A DNA stretch of 64,000 nt, taken from assembly GCA_039621445.1 (NCBI GenBank), contig CP154956.1:82580474-82644473 (forward strand). Reading direction: 5' to 3'. The stretch comes from Euglena gracilis. Taxonomy: Eukaryota > Euglenida > Euglenophyceae > Euglenales. Shown here in pieces: positions 45,701 through 55,443 of the stretch. The stretch's first letter is position 1. Each line of letters begins with the position of its first letter. A program made the position numbers and the translations under genes. Under the pieces are notes generated by a model. It had not been told where the DNA came from. It searched no databases and saw nothing but the letters and a program-made list of their open reading frames with translations.

Positions 45701-48076
45701 CCGCTGAAATAATACCCCCCCCCCTGTTCCGGGCCGAAGGCCCGGATTTTTGACCTGAAAATGTCGGTAAAAACCACAATCTCTGACAACAAATTACGAA
45801 AAAAATCAATTTTTCTGGCTCATCTGACCTCCATAAAATGGTAAATTTCACAAGGAAGTGCAAAAAATGACCCCAAAGGGGGTTTTGGGTGCTATTTTGG
45901 GTTTTACGGGACTTCGAAAAATTTCGAAAATTTTGGGAAAATAATACCCCCCCCTCGGGCCGGGACTTCAGGCGAAAAAATAATACCCCGGGGGGGTATT
46001 ATTTGGGGGGGGGGGTTACTCTCTAGGAGATGCCCAACCAGGGGCAAGCACCTATAGTCAAGCCCAAAAATTTCCCCATTTTAGGCCATTTTAGGCCATT
46101 TTAGGCCATTTTAGGCCATTTTAGGCCATTTAAGGCCATTTTAGGCCATTTTAAGGTATAGGTGGGGGTTCTGAAAATCATAATTTTTGGTCATTTTTAT
46201 CCCGAAAACAGTATCATAACGTGTGCAAACCTTCTATTGTTCAGTAATAACAAATGTACATCCAAAAAAGCATGCAAAATTCATGAACACTGATCAAAAC
46301 AATGGGAAGCTCAACAAATCTATATTCATACTCATAGAGGAATTCTGAACAGTAATTTACGGCAGTGAAAATTTTTCAGAAAAAAAAGGTTGGACAAAAA
46401 ATAAATTTTCTATTTGTCTATTGTACCTACCTACCTACCTAGTATGTATTTGTATCTACCAAAAAGGCTCCCGGTTTTTTGTTTTTTGTGAATTCTACAC
46501 CATTTTGCGGAATTTCGCAATAAGAAGTCATTTTTTCTGAAAGATAATGCTGCTGCCTGGTGAAATTCAATTTGATTTTGGCATTGTTTCAGCCATGTAT
46601 ATCATTTATTTTATTATTATGATAAATATTTGAAGAATAATTATTAAGATCCATAATACAAACAAAAAAAATATTTCCAAAAAAATATTTTTTGTTTGTA
46701 TTATGGATCTTAATAATTATTCTTCAAATATTTATCATAATAATAAAATAAATGATATACATGGCTGAAACAATGCCAAAGTCAAATTGAATTTCACAGC
46801 GAAATATATAAACGTAATCCTGTACCTATTGACCGATAACATATATCATATTCTATCATATTATATATACCAATATTATTCCAATTTTATTGATAATATG
46901 ATTGCAATAATAATTTTTGTACAATTACATATTATATCAATAAATATTATTTTTGGTTAATACATATATTTATTAATTTCAACTTATTTCTATTTTATTA
47001 CTAAATTGTATGAAAACATGTGTTATTTGTATTACTAAAACTGCATTAAATATAATCTTAATGTTATATTTTATAATTCCACAATAAAAATTAATGACTA
47101 TAAAATCTTTATAAATATGGAAAATGTATCAACAAAATTGATAATAATAAAATACCCACACAAAATATCCACATAAAATCATGGAATATCTAGAATAATT
47201 TTATGTCTATTCATAAAAATGAAATATTAAATTTACTTACAAAAGTTATATTTATATGATAATGCTAGAATTTTATATTTCAATTGAGATTTTTCCAACA
47301 TCTTTCATCTTTGTTTTGACTTTCCCCCCATGCTTCCGTTTCATTATTTGCGAAACAAACATCGGTGCAAACCAACAAGATAGGAGTAAGAAAAAATAAT
47401 CTGTGCAAACCTTCAAAATTCAGCCACCAAAAAAAGGTTGGGGCTGTGGATTTGGGGACTGATACGAGTGTTATTGGGATAAAACCATGGGCCTTGTGGG
47501 GCTGTGCTCCTCCACCAAATCCACTGTTTGCCGTCCACATTAACCAAAGACACCAAAAGTCATTGCCTGAATGGCTTCAGTTGTTCACAAAAAAATTGTC
47601 GCGCAACAGAATTTTTCCCATTTTAGGCCATTTTAGGCCATTTTAGGCCATTTTAGGCCATTTTAGGCCATTTTAGGGACCCCCACCTATAGGGGGTCAA
47701 AAAGTCATTTTAGGCCATTTTAGGCCATTTTAGGCCATTTTAGGCCATTTTAGGCCATTTTAGCTATAGGTGCTTGACCAGGGGTCCTTGTAAGATTCCA
47801 TCTCCGGTGCATCCCCCATTCCCCTCCTCGATTTATTTGGCCCACAAAACAAAAATAAATGCAGCAAACGACACCTTTGCATGGTATTGCATCACGAGGT
47901 CCTGGATGAGGGCATGCATGTGACCCTCTTTCCACAAGGTCAAAGGGTTGCAGCCGGCGGCTGTCCTGATATCCTGATGTTTGAGATATTCAGAAATCCA
48001 GCAACGAGGATTCAGACGCAACAGGATGAACATTACATATCCCTGTCAAATTTTGTGTGATGAACATACAAACACG

Positions 48077-48119
<43 letters not shown>

Positions 48120-48132
48120 CGTGCGTGTGTGC

Positions 48133-48167
<35 letters not shown>

Positions 48168-48337
48168 TGTGTGTGTGTGTGTGTGTGTGAATTCCCGGGC
48201 ATACCCTTGGATGTGCCCTTGCTGGTCAGCATCAGACATGCATGCACAACACACATTGTGTCACACCCACATCCACCCACACGCACGCATGCACACACAC
48301 ACACACACACACAACACACACACACACACACACACAC

Positions 48338-48373
<36 letters not shown>

Positions 48374-51300
48374 TCTTTGCGCAACACAAACATATATACC
48401 CACGGCACAACGCCACTCAACCAACACAACGTGACCCGTGCAACACAATACATTGGCACGTGCACCTGTGCACACAGCCAATGCGAGGCCCAGCCGCCGA
48501 CCCGGGGACTTCCCATACTTCCCGCCGCTGGGTGTCCCGCTCAGGGCGTCCTCGAGGTAGTGCTCCGCCACGGCGGGCGCTGGGCTCTGCAGCTGCACGA
48601 TGCGCAACGCGTTGGGCTTGAAGTACTCCATGAGGCGGTCCTCCGCGTTCCCCTGGTCCTGGGAACGGCATATGGGGGGTGAGATGCGCCGATGGGCCCT
48701 CAACCCATACCGTGGGATGGGGGGGGGTTCCCTCAAACGTGGCAAAAATGTGATTTTGGGCCCTCTTTGGGGAGAACATTTCGGCACAAACTGCCAGAGA
48801 GAAACGTTGAACGTTTCAATGGAATCCTGGGTGCCCCCCCCCCTTGGGGTTGGTCCAGACCCCCTTGGGGGGGGGGGGGGGGTCTGGCGGGGTATCATAC
48901 CTCCCCCCTTGTCCAACAACCACTGATGTTCGTCTCCAACCGGGGAGGGGGGGGGGCGGTCACTAAAACAGCCAATGCTCGTCTGTGACCGGGGGGGGGG
49001 GGGGTCGTTAGACAAGGGGGGTGGACCCCAAGTCAACAAAGATTGACCACACATGGGGATATATGAACATTTTTGGTTATTTTTTGGCCATTGTTGGCCA
49101 CTTTTAACCATTTTTGGCCACCTTCAGGCGGTTTTGGCCACTTTTTGTCATTTTGGGCCACTTTGGCCTTTTTTTTTTGCCAGCCAGAAATGGTCAAAAG
49201 GGGCAAAAAATATCCAACAGTGGACAAAAAAACTGACCAAAAGTGGCCAAAAAAAATCCCCCAAAGGGGCCAAAAAAAAGTTGGCCAAATTTTGGCCAAC
49301 TTTGACCAATTTCCGTCTTTGGTTGCAATCTTCAACAGCATTTTTGGTAAATTGTGGTCATTTTTGAGGGGGCCACTGGCCTTTTTTAGCCGTTTTGCAC
49401 ATTCACAGCCAGTTTATGGTGGTCAACCCTGGCAAGTTACACAAAAAAAAACAATGGAAAAGAGCAAAGAAAAAAAATTGAAATTGATCCGCAATTCTTC
49501 CCATGTTGATGGGACCAACATCGTACACAAAAAGATCGCTTCTGACGGGGGTTGGTCGTTGGACAAGCCCAGTCGCTGGACAAGGGGGGAGGTATGACCT
49601 GGGGTGTACGGGCCTGGTGGGGGGGGTCGGACCTCCCCCGCCGCCCACAGGGTTGCGAGGATTCCCGTACAACCCTGGGGACCACCCACCCCCCTTCTCT
49701 TCCCCATTGGGGTGAGGGGGGTCGACCCCCACCTCCCCTGGGGAAAAAAACCAGGCGCAGATTGTTTCTGGGGCTTCCAAACCTGACCTGAAATCGCGTT
49801 TCCACCAATTGACGTGCACAGATAGTGGAAAGTGCTGGACCAGGGTGGTCCTTGAGGATATAATAAAAAAAAAAAACTCCCGGCACACTCAATGAAAAAT
49901 ACACAGGAAAATGGGCAAGGAAATTTTGGTATTTTTCGGCGCGCAGGTCGCCCGGACACAAATCGCTTCCTGGCATCCTTGGACCATCACCCATCCACAC
50001 AAACCATCAAAAATGTGTTTTTCGACTTTTTAACTTTTGACCCCATTCGTCCCAGTCCGGCCCTTGGTCGGCCCTTTGGCCGAAGGAGGGGGCGGTCTTT
50101 CAGAAAATAAAAAAAAATTCCTGTCCCTAAAGGACCGCCCTGTAGTGGACAGATGGTGGAAATGTAAGAACATTTTCTTGGCCCCGGAAACCTTAGCCTG
50201 GAGGGGGGGTCCGGAGCCCCCTCTACTGTGCAAAACCAACGCTCATACACCCAGGGGTCTGGGGTGGGTTGGGCTTGGCAGGGGGGAGGGGTTTTGGGCC
50301 TATGTACAGGCAAGTTTTGGGGTGGTCCAAACCATACAATTTTTTACCGACCCCCAGGGGGGGGGGAGAGGGAGGGTCACTCCACTCGTCGAAAAACCGG
50401 TCAGTCACTTTTTTCGGGAAACCACTCACTACCCCCCCCCCCCCCCCGGGAAGGTCGGCCACTCAGGAAACCCGACAACTTTTTCCAGCCACTTTAGGCC
50501 ATTTTAGGCCAAAAAACTTTCCCCAGCGCCTTCGGTGCTGGGGTCACTAAAGCCACTTTTGCCCACCCCTGGCCGACCCCCCCGGGGGGGGGGGGAGGGG
50601 GTTTGGGCCCAAAACCAGTCAGTCACTCTGAAAAAACCAGTCAGTCACCCCCGGGGGGGGGGGGTCGGCCAGTGCTTAAGCAATTGACTGGTCCAGACCC
50701 CTCTCAGAACAAACCGACCTCGGACCAAATAACAGATCCTCGAGCCGGGGAGGATACGCCCCCCTCCACCTAAGCTGTGGACACCCTCCTCATATGGAAG
50801 AATCCTGAAAGGTCAGTCTTGAACGGGGGAAGATCTTCCTTTGTCTTTCAAATGGTCCCGCACCAACAAATAAATCCATGTTGGGTTTTCATCCCCCCAA
50901 AAAATAAAAAATGCACTCCAAATACAAAATACTCGCTTATCCCCAAAGAGATTGTCAACTGAGAGCAAATTATGTTCATTGTGAGGTCAGAGTTTCTGAT
51001 ATCTGGATTTTTAACTCGAAAAATTGCAAACTCACAACTGGTCTTTGTCCCAGGCTTCTTTTTACCAACCCCAGTGGGGATGCCTCGTGCTATGAGGTGC
51101 CTGCCCATAGCAGGCATCCCCCGGGGTCGTTCTGGTGCTTGCCGACCCAGCCAATTTTCCTTTGAAAATGGCCATTTTTTTGGGCCCCGGCGCCTTTGGC
51201 GCGGGGGGGGGGGTACAGCACTGCCCACCCCAAAATCCGACCCCGGGGGAAATGCCCAACTCCCCTGCCTTACCCAGCCCCCCCCCCCCGTCTGGGGGAT

Positions 51301-54300
51301 GCACACTTCCTTAAAAGAAGCCTGCTTGGACAGTGATTTTGAAAGGTTTCATTTAATGCATTAACACAATCTGCCTTTGGCACAATCTACCAAGAGACAC
51401 CTTCAGCCCTCCAATGAGGACCACCTTCAGCGTGCTACCCTTCTTCCGCACGATGTCGCGCAGGAGACCCCACCATCCAATTGCTTCGGTATATGAAGGA
51501 GGGAGGCAGACACATCAGCACAGACCCAACAAAAAACCAGGGGCAAGCAACTGCATGATCCCATGAGGGCCTCGGTATGGAGGTCGCGGACATGAATGTC
51601 ATCGAGGATGACACAGCCCACCGTGGTGGCAGTGGGACTCCTTCGCATGACACTCATTTGTTTGGCATGTGTGTCATGTCTGCACACAGCGGGTTCCATT
51701 GCATTTGGCCCCTTTGTGCTGTCTCAACATCGAGACTAACGTCCAATGAAACAAAAAAAAGAAGATATTGGCCACATACCCAAACACTTAATCTAATAAT
51801 AATCAGTTAGTAACCAGTTAATTGTTGTGAGAAAAAAGAGGAAATCTCAATTGAGCTGGGGATCACTCTGCAGCCGCCGGATCATTACGTCGGTGGTGGC
51901 GTACACGAGCCGTGTGTTGGGGCTGGTGCGGTTTACAAACCGCACCTGATACCCCACTGCTGCCAAAGCCGCACGTTGCGTGAGACTCCCAACTCCATAC
52001 CTGACTGATTTGTAAGAAGTGTTTGCTGTCATTTGCAACCAAAATGCCAAACTTATGCAGCCTCTGCAGGAGTTCGAAACGTGCAACCCTAATTCTGTGC
52101 GTCCCATTGATGCCTGGAAACAAGTCCAGATAAATCGCTTTGGGGGGTTCATACTGGAGTGACAACAGCAGGTATGCATGCCCCTTCAAATGACAACCAG
52201 TAGGTGTTACCAGGGGATTTCTTAAGGACCGCCCGATCCAGCCTCTGGCTGGCAAAAAGGCTGCTGGCTGGATTTGAGCTGGCTGGCTGGACCCTCCCCC
52301 CCCGGGGGGTGGGGGGAGAGGGGGGGTCCGGGGCTGGAGGGGGCTGGGCTGGGCTGGGTCGGTGAAAAACAAAAATTTCTAAAATTTTTTGCCATTTTCG
52401 ACATTTTGGTGGATGGAGCTAGATCAAGGCTGGGGGGGCTGTGATGGAGGAAGCTGTGGTGAGGGGAAAAAAATGCAGGGATAGGTGACCTGGGCAGCCC
52501 AGTTGGCTGGCCAGCCTGCCGGCCTCCGGCCGGGCTGGACCCGACTTTATTTCACTCGACCACCCGGGGGGGGGTCTCCCAGCCCGAATTTGGGCTGCTG
52601 GCTGGATTTTGAGCTGGCTGGCTGGCTGGACTCCCCCCCCCCCGGGGGGTAGGGTACCCTCCGGCTTAAGAAATCCCCTGGTGTAACCATCAACCTTCAT
52701 TTGTTCAATGGTGGGCATGAGTCAAGTTGTGTGTTTCATTCTTCATCAACCTGGAGCTGTTGATATCCAGATGACCCAGAGCCATATGCAGGCTTCGTTT
52801 GCACCAAATTGGAAGCACTGTCAAAGGGCAAGGAAAACAAAGGGCACCCTTGGCCTCTGCGCCGAGGGCTCCGAGCCGCTTCAATGCGACAAATTCCCCC
52901 GTCGCCACAGCTGATGCCTGGTAGGGCTGCACGCACACCACCTGCTTACCCGCCGCAATGAAACCAGCCGCAGGCTGTTTTCCCAGAGGGGGTGCAACAT
53001 GGAACATTGAAAGCCGTGATGCAAACACACACACATGTGCACAAAAGCACAAAAAAACACACCTTTTGATTGAAAAGGGCAAAACAACACAAAAAAAACG
53101 CGTTGGCAGTTACATTCTCAGTTAAAAATGGGGTGCTACTTTGTATGCTGGTTGCCTGGCACTGGTGCCCACTTGGTCCTTTCAAGTGTTGAACTTTCAC
53201 ATGGCCCCCGTTTCACATCATTAGAATTAAAACATACAAATGGTCCCCGAGGAAGGAAAGAGAACTCGAACAAATTCGAAAATCGAAAAAAAGAGACAAA
53301 GCTGTTTTCTCCTCCACTGCCATCTGACATCCTCTGATTTTCCAAATTGTCGTTGCAAAAAAAAGAATTTTATTTTACCCGCCGACTCCCTGCGGCACAG
53401 GGAAACAACTCCTGCACAGACGCATTTGAAGAGAACAGCCCGGCTGGCATCCAGGATGAGCTGGGGGACCACAGAGGTCTTCCCGGACCCTGAGGAAGTA
53501 GCAGCCTCCAAAAGTAAAAGGAATGGCAGGTGGACCATCCATCGGCATCCACAACAAGGCTCACCAGTGATTTTCAAAAAATTGAAAAATAAAATGACAG
53601 CATCATCCTCAACAACAGCAAAAAACGAACAAGCACTTGAACAAGAAAATGCATTGTGCGGAGGGTTCCGCGCGCACAGAGCGCACCGGGGGCCCCGGCA
53701 ATCATGGTGCACTTCTTGGCGTAGATGGCCTGCAGGATCTGTTCGCGCTGTGCGAATGCTGCGGTGGTCTGCAGTGCCTTGGACACGTGGTGCCAGGATC
53801 GCATGCCGCCACACCGCTCAAAGTCGGAGGCCTTTTGTGACATTGTTGCCGTTGGTTGCCGCTGTCGGTTATGAAAAGACCAACAGAAAGAAATCGGCAC
53901 TGGGGCCGCCCCCCCATGTCCAAGACACACCAATCTTGTCACACAATTGTGAAATTGTCACAATTGACAATTGTGACAATTGTGACAATTGTGACACAAT
54001 GTGATTTTGTCATTGTGTGTCAAAATCACGATTTCTTTAATGAAAAAAAACGCCAGGCAGTGGTCCAAAAATGTGTCGTTTGGCATGGGGGGCTCAACAA
54101 CATGGTGTGCCTGGGACAGGGGGGGAGTAGCCTTATGTCTCACCTTGCCTCTGCCACGGATCACCTGTGGTGGGCCACTGGCCTTTCTACCCTGAAGATG
54201 TGCAACAAACCTTGCTCTTCTTCTGCACCCTGTTGCAAACAGTTCACTCCTTTTTTGAGATTTGAAAAAACGGGGGGATTGATATTGGAAAAATTGCTGA

Positions 54301-55443
54301 AAATTGCGGAAAAAAAATTGCAGAAAAATTGCAGAAATAGTGGGGAAATTGCGGGGAAAATTAAAATTGCGGTTTTGGGAATTAACACACTTCTGCTGGA
54401 AAGGACTTAGGAAATTTTCACAAATTTGGTCATTTTGCAACATAGATGTAAATTTTGAGCCATTATTCACAATTTTTCCAACAAAAACGTTGAAAACCAG
54501 GATTTTGTCATTTCAGGAACATGCTGATTCTAAAAATATGGAGTTTCTTGGGTGAAAAATCCAAAAATGTCGAAAAAAATTGACAAAAGCTCTGGTATCA
54601 GGTAAAATCAGGTCAAAATGCGGAATTTTATTTAAGTCCAGAATTATTTCCCAGCAGGAATTGGGGGAAAACCTAAATCTGCCAAATTTTGCCAAATTCA
54701 GCATATTCAGCAAATTTTGGCATATTTGCAACAAATAACAAAAAAAATCACCTGGGGAAACGTTCGAGAAATTGGTGGAACTCATTTCCTTCAATTTCAG
54801 GTTCATGCGGAAAAATTGCCGAAAGGAGAAAAAAATGCGGGAAAATGCGGAAACATTGGAAATTGCAGGCAAAATGCGGTTATCGATCCCCCCTGAAAGA
54901 GTTGATTGACGTGGGAATAATACCACAAAATATCATATGAACACCCGGCAAAAATAAAAGGATTCAAAGCAAAGCGCGGGAATGCTGCAGTACTTTCAGT
55001 GTGCTTTTTACACTTCTGGCGCCTATTATTTCTGGCCTTTTTTAATGAAAAAAAAATCGTTTGACAAAGAAACCAGTGACCAAGTCACGCGGACTCTTCC
55101 TAGCTGAGATCCTTACCATGCCGCATCGTCCCCACACATTCCTGAATACCTCAAACAGCGGCGATCTAAAGACAGGCTCTCCTGCCTGAAAATTGCAGTG
55201 GCTGATGTCGAGGGGCGCCAAATCCTTCTTGGAGCTGGTCTTCTTCATACCGTTGGACTCGTCCTTGGATTTCCGCCGGAGCTGAGCAGAGGTCTCTTCT
55301 TTGCTCTGAAGGCGGACCTGTGCTCCTGTGTCCCTTGCAGGGGCTTCATTTTTGCCGACCCTGGGGGGGGTCCATTGTGTTGTGTGGTGCTTGCAGTGCC
55401 TGCCTGCGTGCCAGCCCGAGATAGGTTCGGCCTCATCTGGCAC
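30172..55443 (-). CDS. DEAH/RHA-type (DHX) helicase-like protein, >20 exons, degenerate motifs
   Basis: Superfamily 2 RNA-helicase fold, assembled from collinear exons. Order: Lys/Ser-rich N-terminal exon; motif I GAPGSGKTS split by an intron; motif Ia region [28 protein letters not shown] and [14 protein letters not shown]; motif II as [19 protein letters not shown] where SAT is expected; [33 protein letters not shown]; motif [12 protein letters not shown] with YVIDSG; motif VI region [23 protein letters not shown]2/ratchet [28 protein letters not shown]-fold and C-terminal helices ending at a TGA. Family members use ATP to unwind or remodel RNA. Here motif II is DDIH, motif III is GGL and the GRAGR of motif VI is missing, so catalysis is doubtful. 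A family A TIR element interrupts the motif V-VI exon. The N-terminus is uncertain. Confidence 0.85.
30766..30875 (-). CDS. Helicase exon: C-terminal helix
   Basis: Between TTCACAG and GAG|GTGTGTG. Encodes [18 protein letters not shown] and [11 protein letters not shown], like the terminal 'lrxxlxxll...' helices of DHX proteins. Confidence 0.75.
31007..31202. repeat. (CA/CG)n microsatellite
   Basis: GCAC and CA repeats in a helicase intron. Confidence 0.95.
31295..31418 (-). CDS. Helicase exon: end of OB-fold
   Basis: After [41 protein letters not shown], the 'xTxVspLaLlLFgG...v.ldxW' segment. Confidence 0.78.
31803..32381. mobile_element. Family A element split by a nested family D element
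   Basis: Left end TAGGGGCTTTTTTTAAGAC, right end GTCCACGACT...CCCTG. A family D element at 31874-32200 sits inside it, flanked by GTCCCAGG. The outer duplication is degraded (6 of 8). Confidence 0.7.
31866..32208. mobile_element. Family D element nested in family A
   Basis: Starts CATATGATTTTTACCGAC and ends GTGCTTAAGCAATTGACTG plus a G-run. Flanking 8-bp repeats GTCCCAGG at 31866-31873 and 32201-32208. Confidence 0.75.
32918..33095 (-). CDS. Helicase exon: OB-fold
   Basis: Encodes [36 protein letters not shown] and [13 protein letters not shown], ending at a strong donor GAG|GTGTGC. Equivalent to the DHX OB-fold strands ('vxlhPsSv...wlvyxexv.t'). Confidence 0.72.
33563..33850. mobile_element. 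Family A TIR element
   Basis: Element 33571-33842 (272 bp), CAGGGG...CCCCTG, perfect 8-bp duplication GCCCCAAC on both sides. In a helicase intron. Confidence 0.9.
34650..34745 (-). CDS. Helicase exon, probable: GLYPNVA region
   Basis: Reads [21 protein letters not shown] in the position where the family has '(A)GLyPnVA'. Only the NVA core supports the match; neighbouring frames are also open. Confidence 0.4.
35460..35522 (-). CDS. Helicase exon: RxQFxxLL helix
   Basis: Encodes [19 protein letters not shown], aligned to 'lrxQlxxlLxxxGf'. Short; boundaries moderately certain. Confidence 0.6.
35685..35970. mobile_element. Family A TIR element
   Basis: Element 35693-35962 (270 bp), perfect 8-bp duplication CTTCCCAC. 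In a helicase intron. Confidence 0.9.
36357..36433. repeat. (TAGATA)n microsatellite
   Basis: Hexanucleotide TAGATA repeats just downstream of a helicase exon. Confidence 0.9.
36530..36710 (-). CDS. Helicase exon: SDHLAL region
   Basis: Encodes [33 protein letters not shown] and [14 protein letters not shown], up to CAG|GTGCTC. Matches the 'SDHlallnAyxgWxxa...FCxxnfLsxxtLxxi' block. Confidence 0.9.
37716..37920 (-). CDS. Helicase exon: HA2 ratchet
   Basis: Encodes [31 protein letters not shown] and [13 protein letters not shown], textbook DEAH HA2 ('LTPLGRxLaxLPVdPxxgKmLlxga' and 'iaAxLSxrxPF'). Boundaries are approximate; the 3' side lacks a GT. Confidence 0.88.
38660..38776 (-). CDS. Helicase exon: winged-helix/start of HA2
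   Basis: After [42 protein letters not shown], the 'xxPPxxxAvxxAlxxLxxLgAL' helices. The 3' boundary is unclear. Confidence 0.8.
39149..39453. mobile_element. Family E TIR element
   Basis: Element 39157-39445 (289 bp), closely similar to the 21.2-kb copy; flanks GGGTCTGG and GGGTCTGC (7 of 8). Confidence 0.9.
39571..39713. repeat. (GT)n microsatellite
   Basis: GT and GCGT repeats. Confidence 0.95.
41215..41303 (-). CDS. Helicase exon: PEIxRxxLExVVLQ segment
   Basis: Encodes [20 protein letters not shown] and a short tail. Corresponds to the stretch after motif VI ('xPEIxRxPLExxxLQ'). Confidence 0.82.
42068..42532 (-). CDS. Helicase exon: motifs V and VI, interrupted by a TIR element
   Basis: Encodes [35 protein letters not shown] and RYCLV, then is broken at 42165-42407 by a family A element with its 8-bp target duplication. 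Beyond it: [19 protein letters not shown] and VVHLF. Removing the element plus one duplication rejoins the frame with the family's spacing (16 residues between YD and SA). Unremoved, the 251 nt shift the frame. Motif VI lacks GRAGR. End chosen at donor CAG|GTCAAA. Confidence 0.85.
42157..42415. mobile_element. Family A TIR element inserted in the helicase exon, with 8-bp duplication
   Basis: Element 42165-42407 (243 bp). Ends CAGGGGTTTTTTAAGAC and (complement) CAGGGGTTTTTTTAGTCG. Flanked by ATCACAAG at 42157-42164 and 42408-42415. The interior is G/C homopolymer around GTGCTAAAAATAGCACTTTTT. Non-autonomous; resembles hAT-type MITEs (8-bp duplication, CAGGG ends). It splits the codon series between motifs V and VI. 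Confidence 0.9.
42600..44750. other. Helicase intron with unusually few repeats and long open frames
   Basis: Plus-strand frames 42622-43086, 43083-43649 and 43689-44207 are open for 154-188 codons, with balanced base composition and no G/C homopolymers. No motif recognised; the second opens with GTG, not ATG. Possibly a decayed element. Confidence 0.35.
44807..44892 (-). CDS. Helicase exon: motif IVa/LHS
   Basis: Encodes [19 protein letters not shown] and PLPPGKRK, aligned to 'ILPLHSxLPxxxQxxVFxxxPxGxRK'. Donor AAG|GTGTGG leads to motif V in the next exon. Confidence 0.88.
45508..45600 (-). CDS. Helicase exon: motif IV
   Basis: 93 nt, phase 0, between CCCCGCAG and GAG|GTGTGG. Encodes [19 protein letters not shown] and then LAEATRPRE. 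Matches '[13 protein letters not shown]'. Confidence 0.9.
46037..47784. mobile_element. Family C element, 1.73 kb, with internal long palindrome
   Basis: Element 46045-47776. Ends CAAGCACCTATAG and CTATAGGTGCTTG; perfect 8-bp duplication ACCAGGGG. Tandem TTTTAGGCCA arrays lie inside both ends (46078-46160, 47612-47765). The centre is very AT-rich and contains a 116-bp-arm inverted repeat. No coding frame seen. In the helicase intron before motif IV. Confidence 0.88.
46561..46796. repeat. Near-perfect inverted repeat, ~116-bp arms
   Basis: 46561-46676 and 46681-46796 are reverse complements with very few mismatches and only a few bases between them; would form one long AT-rich hairpin. Confidence 0.92.
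47875..47928 (-). CDS. Helicase exon: short helix before motif IV
   Basis: Encodes [18 protein letters not shown] up to AAAG|GTGTCG, in the position of the family's 'xxLIxxIV' helix. The 5' boundary is approximate. A 1.73-kb family C element lies in the following intron. Confidence 0.6.
48079..48369. repeat. (GT)n followed by inverted (CA)n microsatellites
   Basis: GT/GCGT at 48079-48189 and CA at 48276-48369 in opposite orientation, able to pair. Confidence 0.93.
48502..48658 (-). CDS. Helicase exon: RecA1-RecA2 linker
   Basis: From [21 protein letters not shown], then [19 protein letters not shown], corresponding to 'xFxxYF...(V)xxxYLED(I/V)L' of DHX proteins. Donor CGG|GTCGGC. Confidence 0.85.
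48890..49025. repeat. Family G repeat
   Basis: Same modules as the 14.15-kb copy (ATACCTCCCCCCTTGTCCAA, GTTCGTCTCCAACC, GTTAGACAAGGGGGG). Confidence 0.65.
49833..50150. mobile_element. Family B-like element
   Basis: Element 49841-50142, CAGGGTGGTCCTTGAGG to AAAGGACCGCCCTG; flanks TGCTGGAC and TAGTGGAC (6 of 8). Confidence 0.6.
50325..50698. mobile_element. Family D TIR element (opposite orientation)
   Basis: Element 50333-50690 (358 bp), CATACAATTTTTTACCG...GCAATTGACTG; flanks GTCCAAAC and GTCCAGAC (7 of 8). Confidence 0.85.
51051..51324. mobile_element. Family F TIR element
   Basis: CAGGCTTCTTTTTACC at the left, TTAAAAGAAGCCTG at the right. Flanks match at only 5 of 8. Interior resembles family E (GTGCCTGCCCATAGCAGGC). 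Confidence 0.65.
51401..51483 (-). CDS. Helicase exon: motif III position (GGL in place of SAT)
   Basis: Encodes [17 protein letters not shown] followed by LIGGLK, up to donor AAG|GTGTCT. In the family this strand ends LMSATL; here the Ser-Ala-Thr that couples ATP hydrolysis to unwinding is replaced. Confidence 0.8.
51560..51640 (-). CDS. Helicase exon: motif II (DDIH variant)
   Basis: Encodes [20 protein letters not shown], aligned to VI(L/V)DE(V/A/I)HERDxHTDxLL. The Walker B glutamate is Asp and the conserved HER is HVR. The 5' boundary is approximate. The intron to the next exon has complementary ends (CAGTTGCTT near 5', AAGCAATTG near 3'). Confidence 0.82.
51857..51956 (-). CDS. Helicase exon: VGYQVRF and motif Ib
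   Basis: Encodes [16 protein letters not shown] and [16 protein letters not shown], very close to the family consensus VGYQVRFE...SxxTRLxxxTTGVLLRRL. The 3' boundary is uncertain because no GT donor precedes the in-frame stop. Confidence 0.87.
52203..52688. mobile_element. Family L TIR element
   Basis: Element 52211-52680 (470 bp). Perfect TIR CAGGGGATTTCTTAAG / CTTAAGAAATCCCCTG. Flanks GTGTTAC and GTGTAAC (6 of 7). Interior rich in CTGGCTGG. Confidence 0.82.
52848..52941 (-). CDS. Helicase exon: motif Ia
   Basis: Acceptor CAG|GTGGTG. Encodes [15 protein letters not shown] then [12 protein letters not shown]. The family's QPRR is QPYQ here, so the usual RNA-contacting arginines are lost. 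Confidence 0.8.
53415..53489 (-). CDS. Helicase exon: second half of Walker A (GSGKTS)
   Basis: After CTCAG it continues [16 protein letters not shown], completing motif I as GAPGSGKTS with matching phase. Walker A lysine and threonine are intact. The 3' boundary is approximate. Confidence 0.85.
53687..53843 (-). CDS. Helicase exon: first half of Walker A
   Basis: Encodes [15 protein letters not shown] and TMIAGAPG, ending in mid-codon at CCG|GTGCGC. Equivalent to the 'R..IL..I..N..V.I.G..G' lead-in to motif I. The 5' boundary is approximate. Confidence 0.8.
53935..54005. repeat. CAATTGTGA tandem/palindromic array
   Basis: Repeated (GA)CAATTGTGA units, each a palindrome around CAATTG, just upstream of the helicase Walker A exon. 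Confidence 0.75.
55117..55443 (-). CDS. Helicase N-terminal Lys/Ser-rich exon (5' boundary uncertain)
   Basis: Open frame with [17 protein letters not shown], then [13 protein letters not shown] and a strong donor GGCATG|GTAAGG. Probably an upstream exon of the helicase, since the BRCT gene ends before it. No ATG was identified; the 5' edge given is the ORF limit, and an acceptor near 55334 is possible. Confidence 0.45.

Noticed and set aside
47280-47646. Moderate ORFs inside the family C element
   Set aside because: No recognisable domain, and they lie within a TIR-bounded element with AT-rich sequence.
52040-52150. Minus-strand frame with [15 protein letters not shown] and [13 protein letters not shown] before a good donor
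   Set aside because: Lies between two helicase exons whose homologous segments are adjacent in the family, so there is no room for it; kept as intron.
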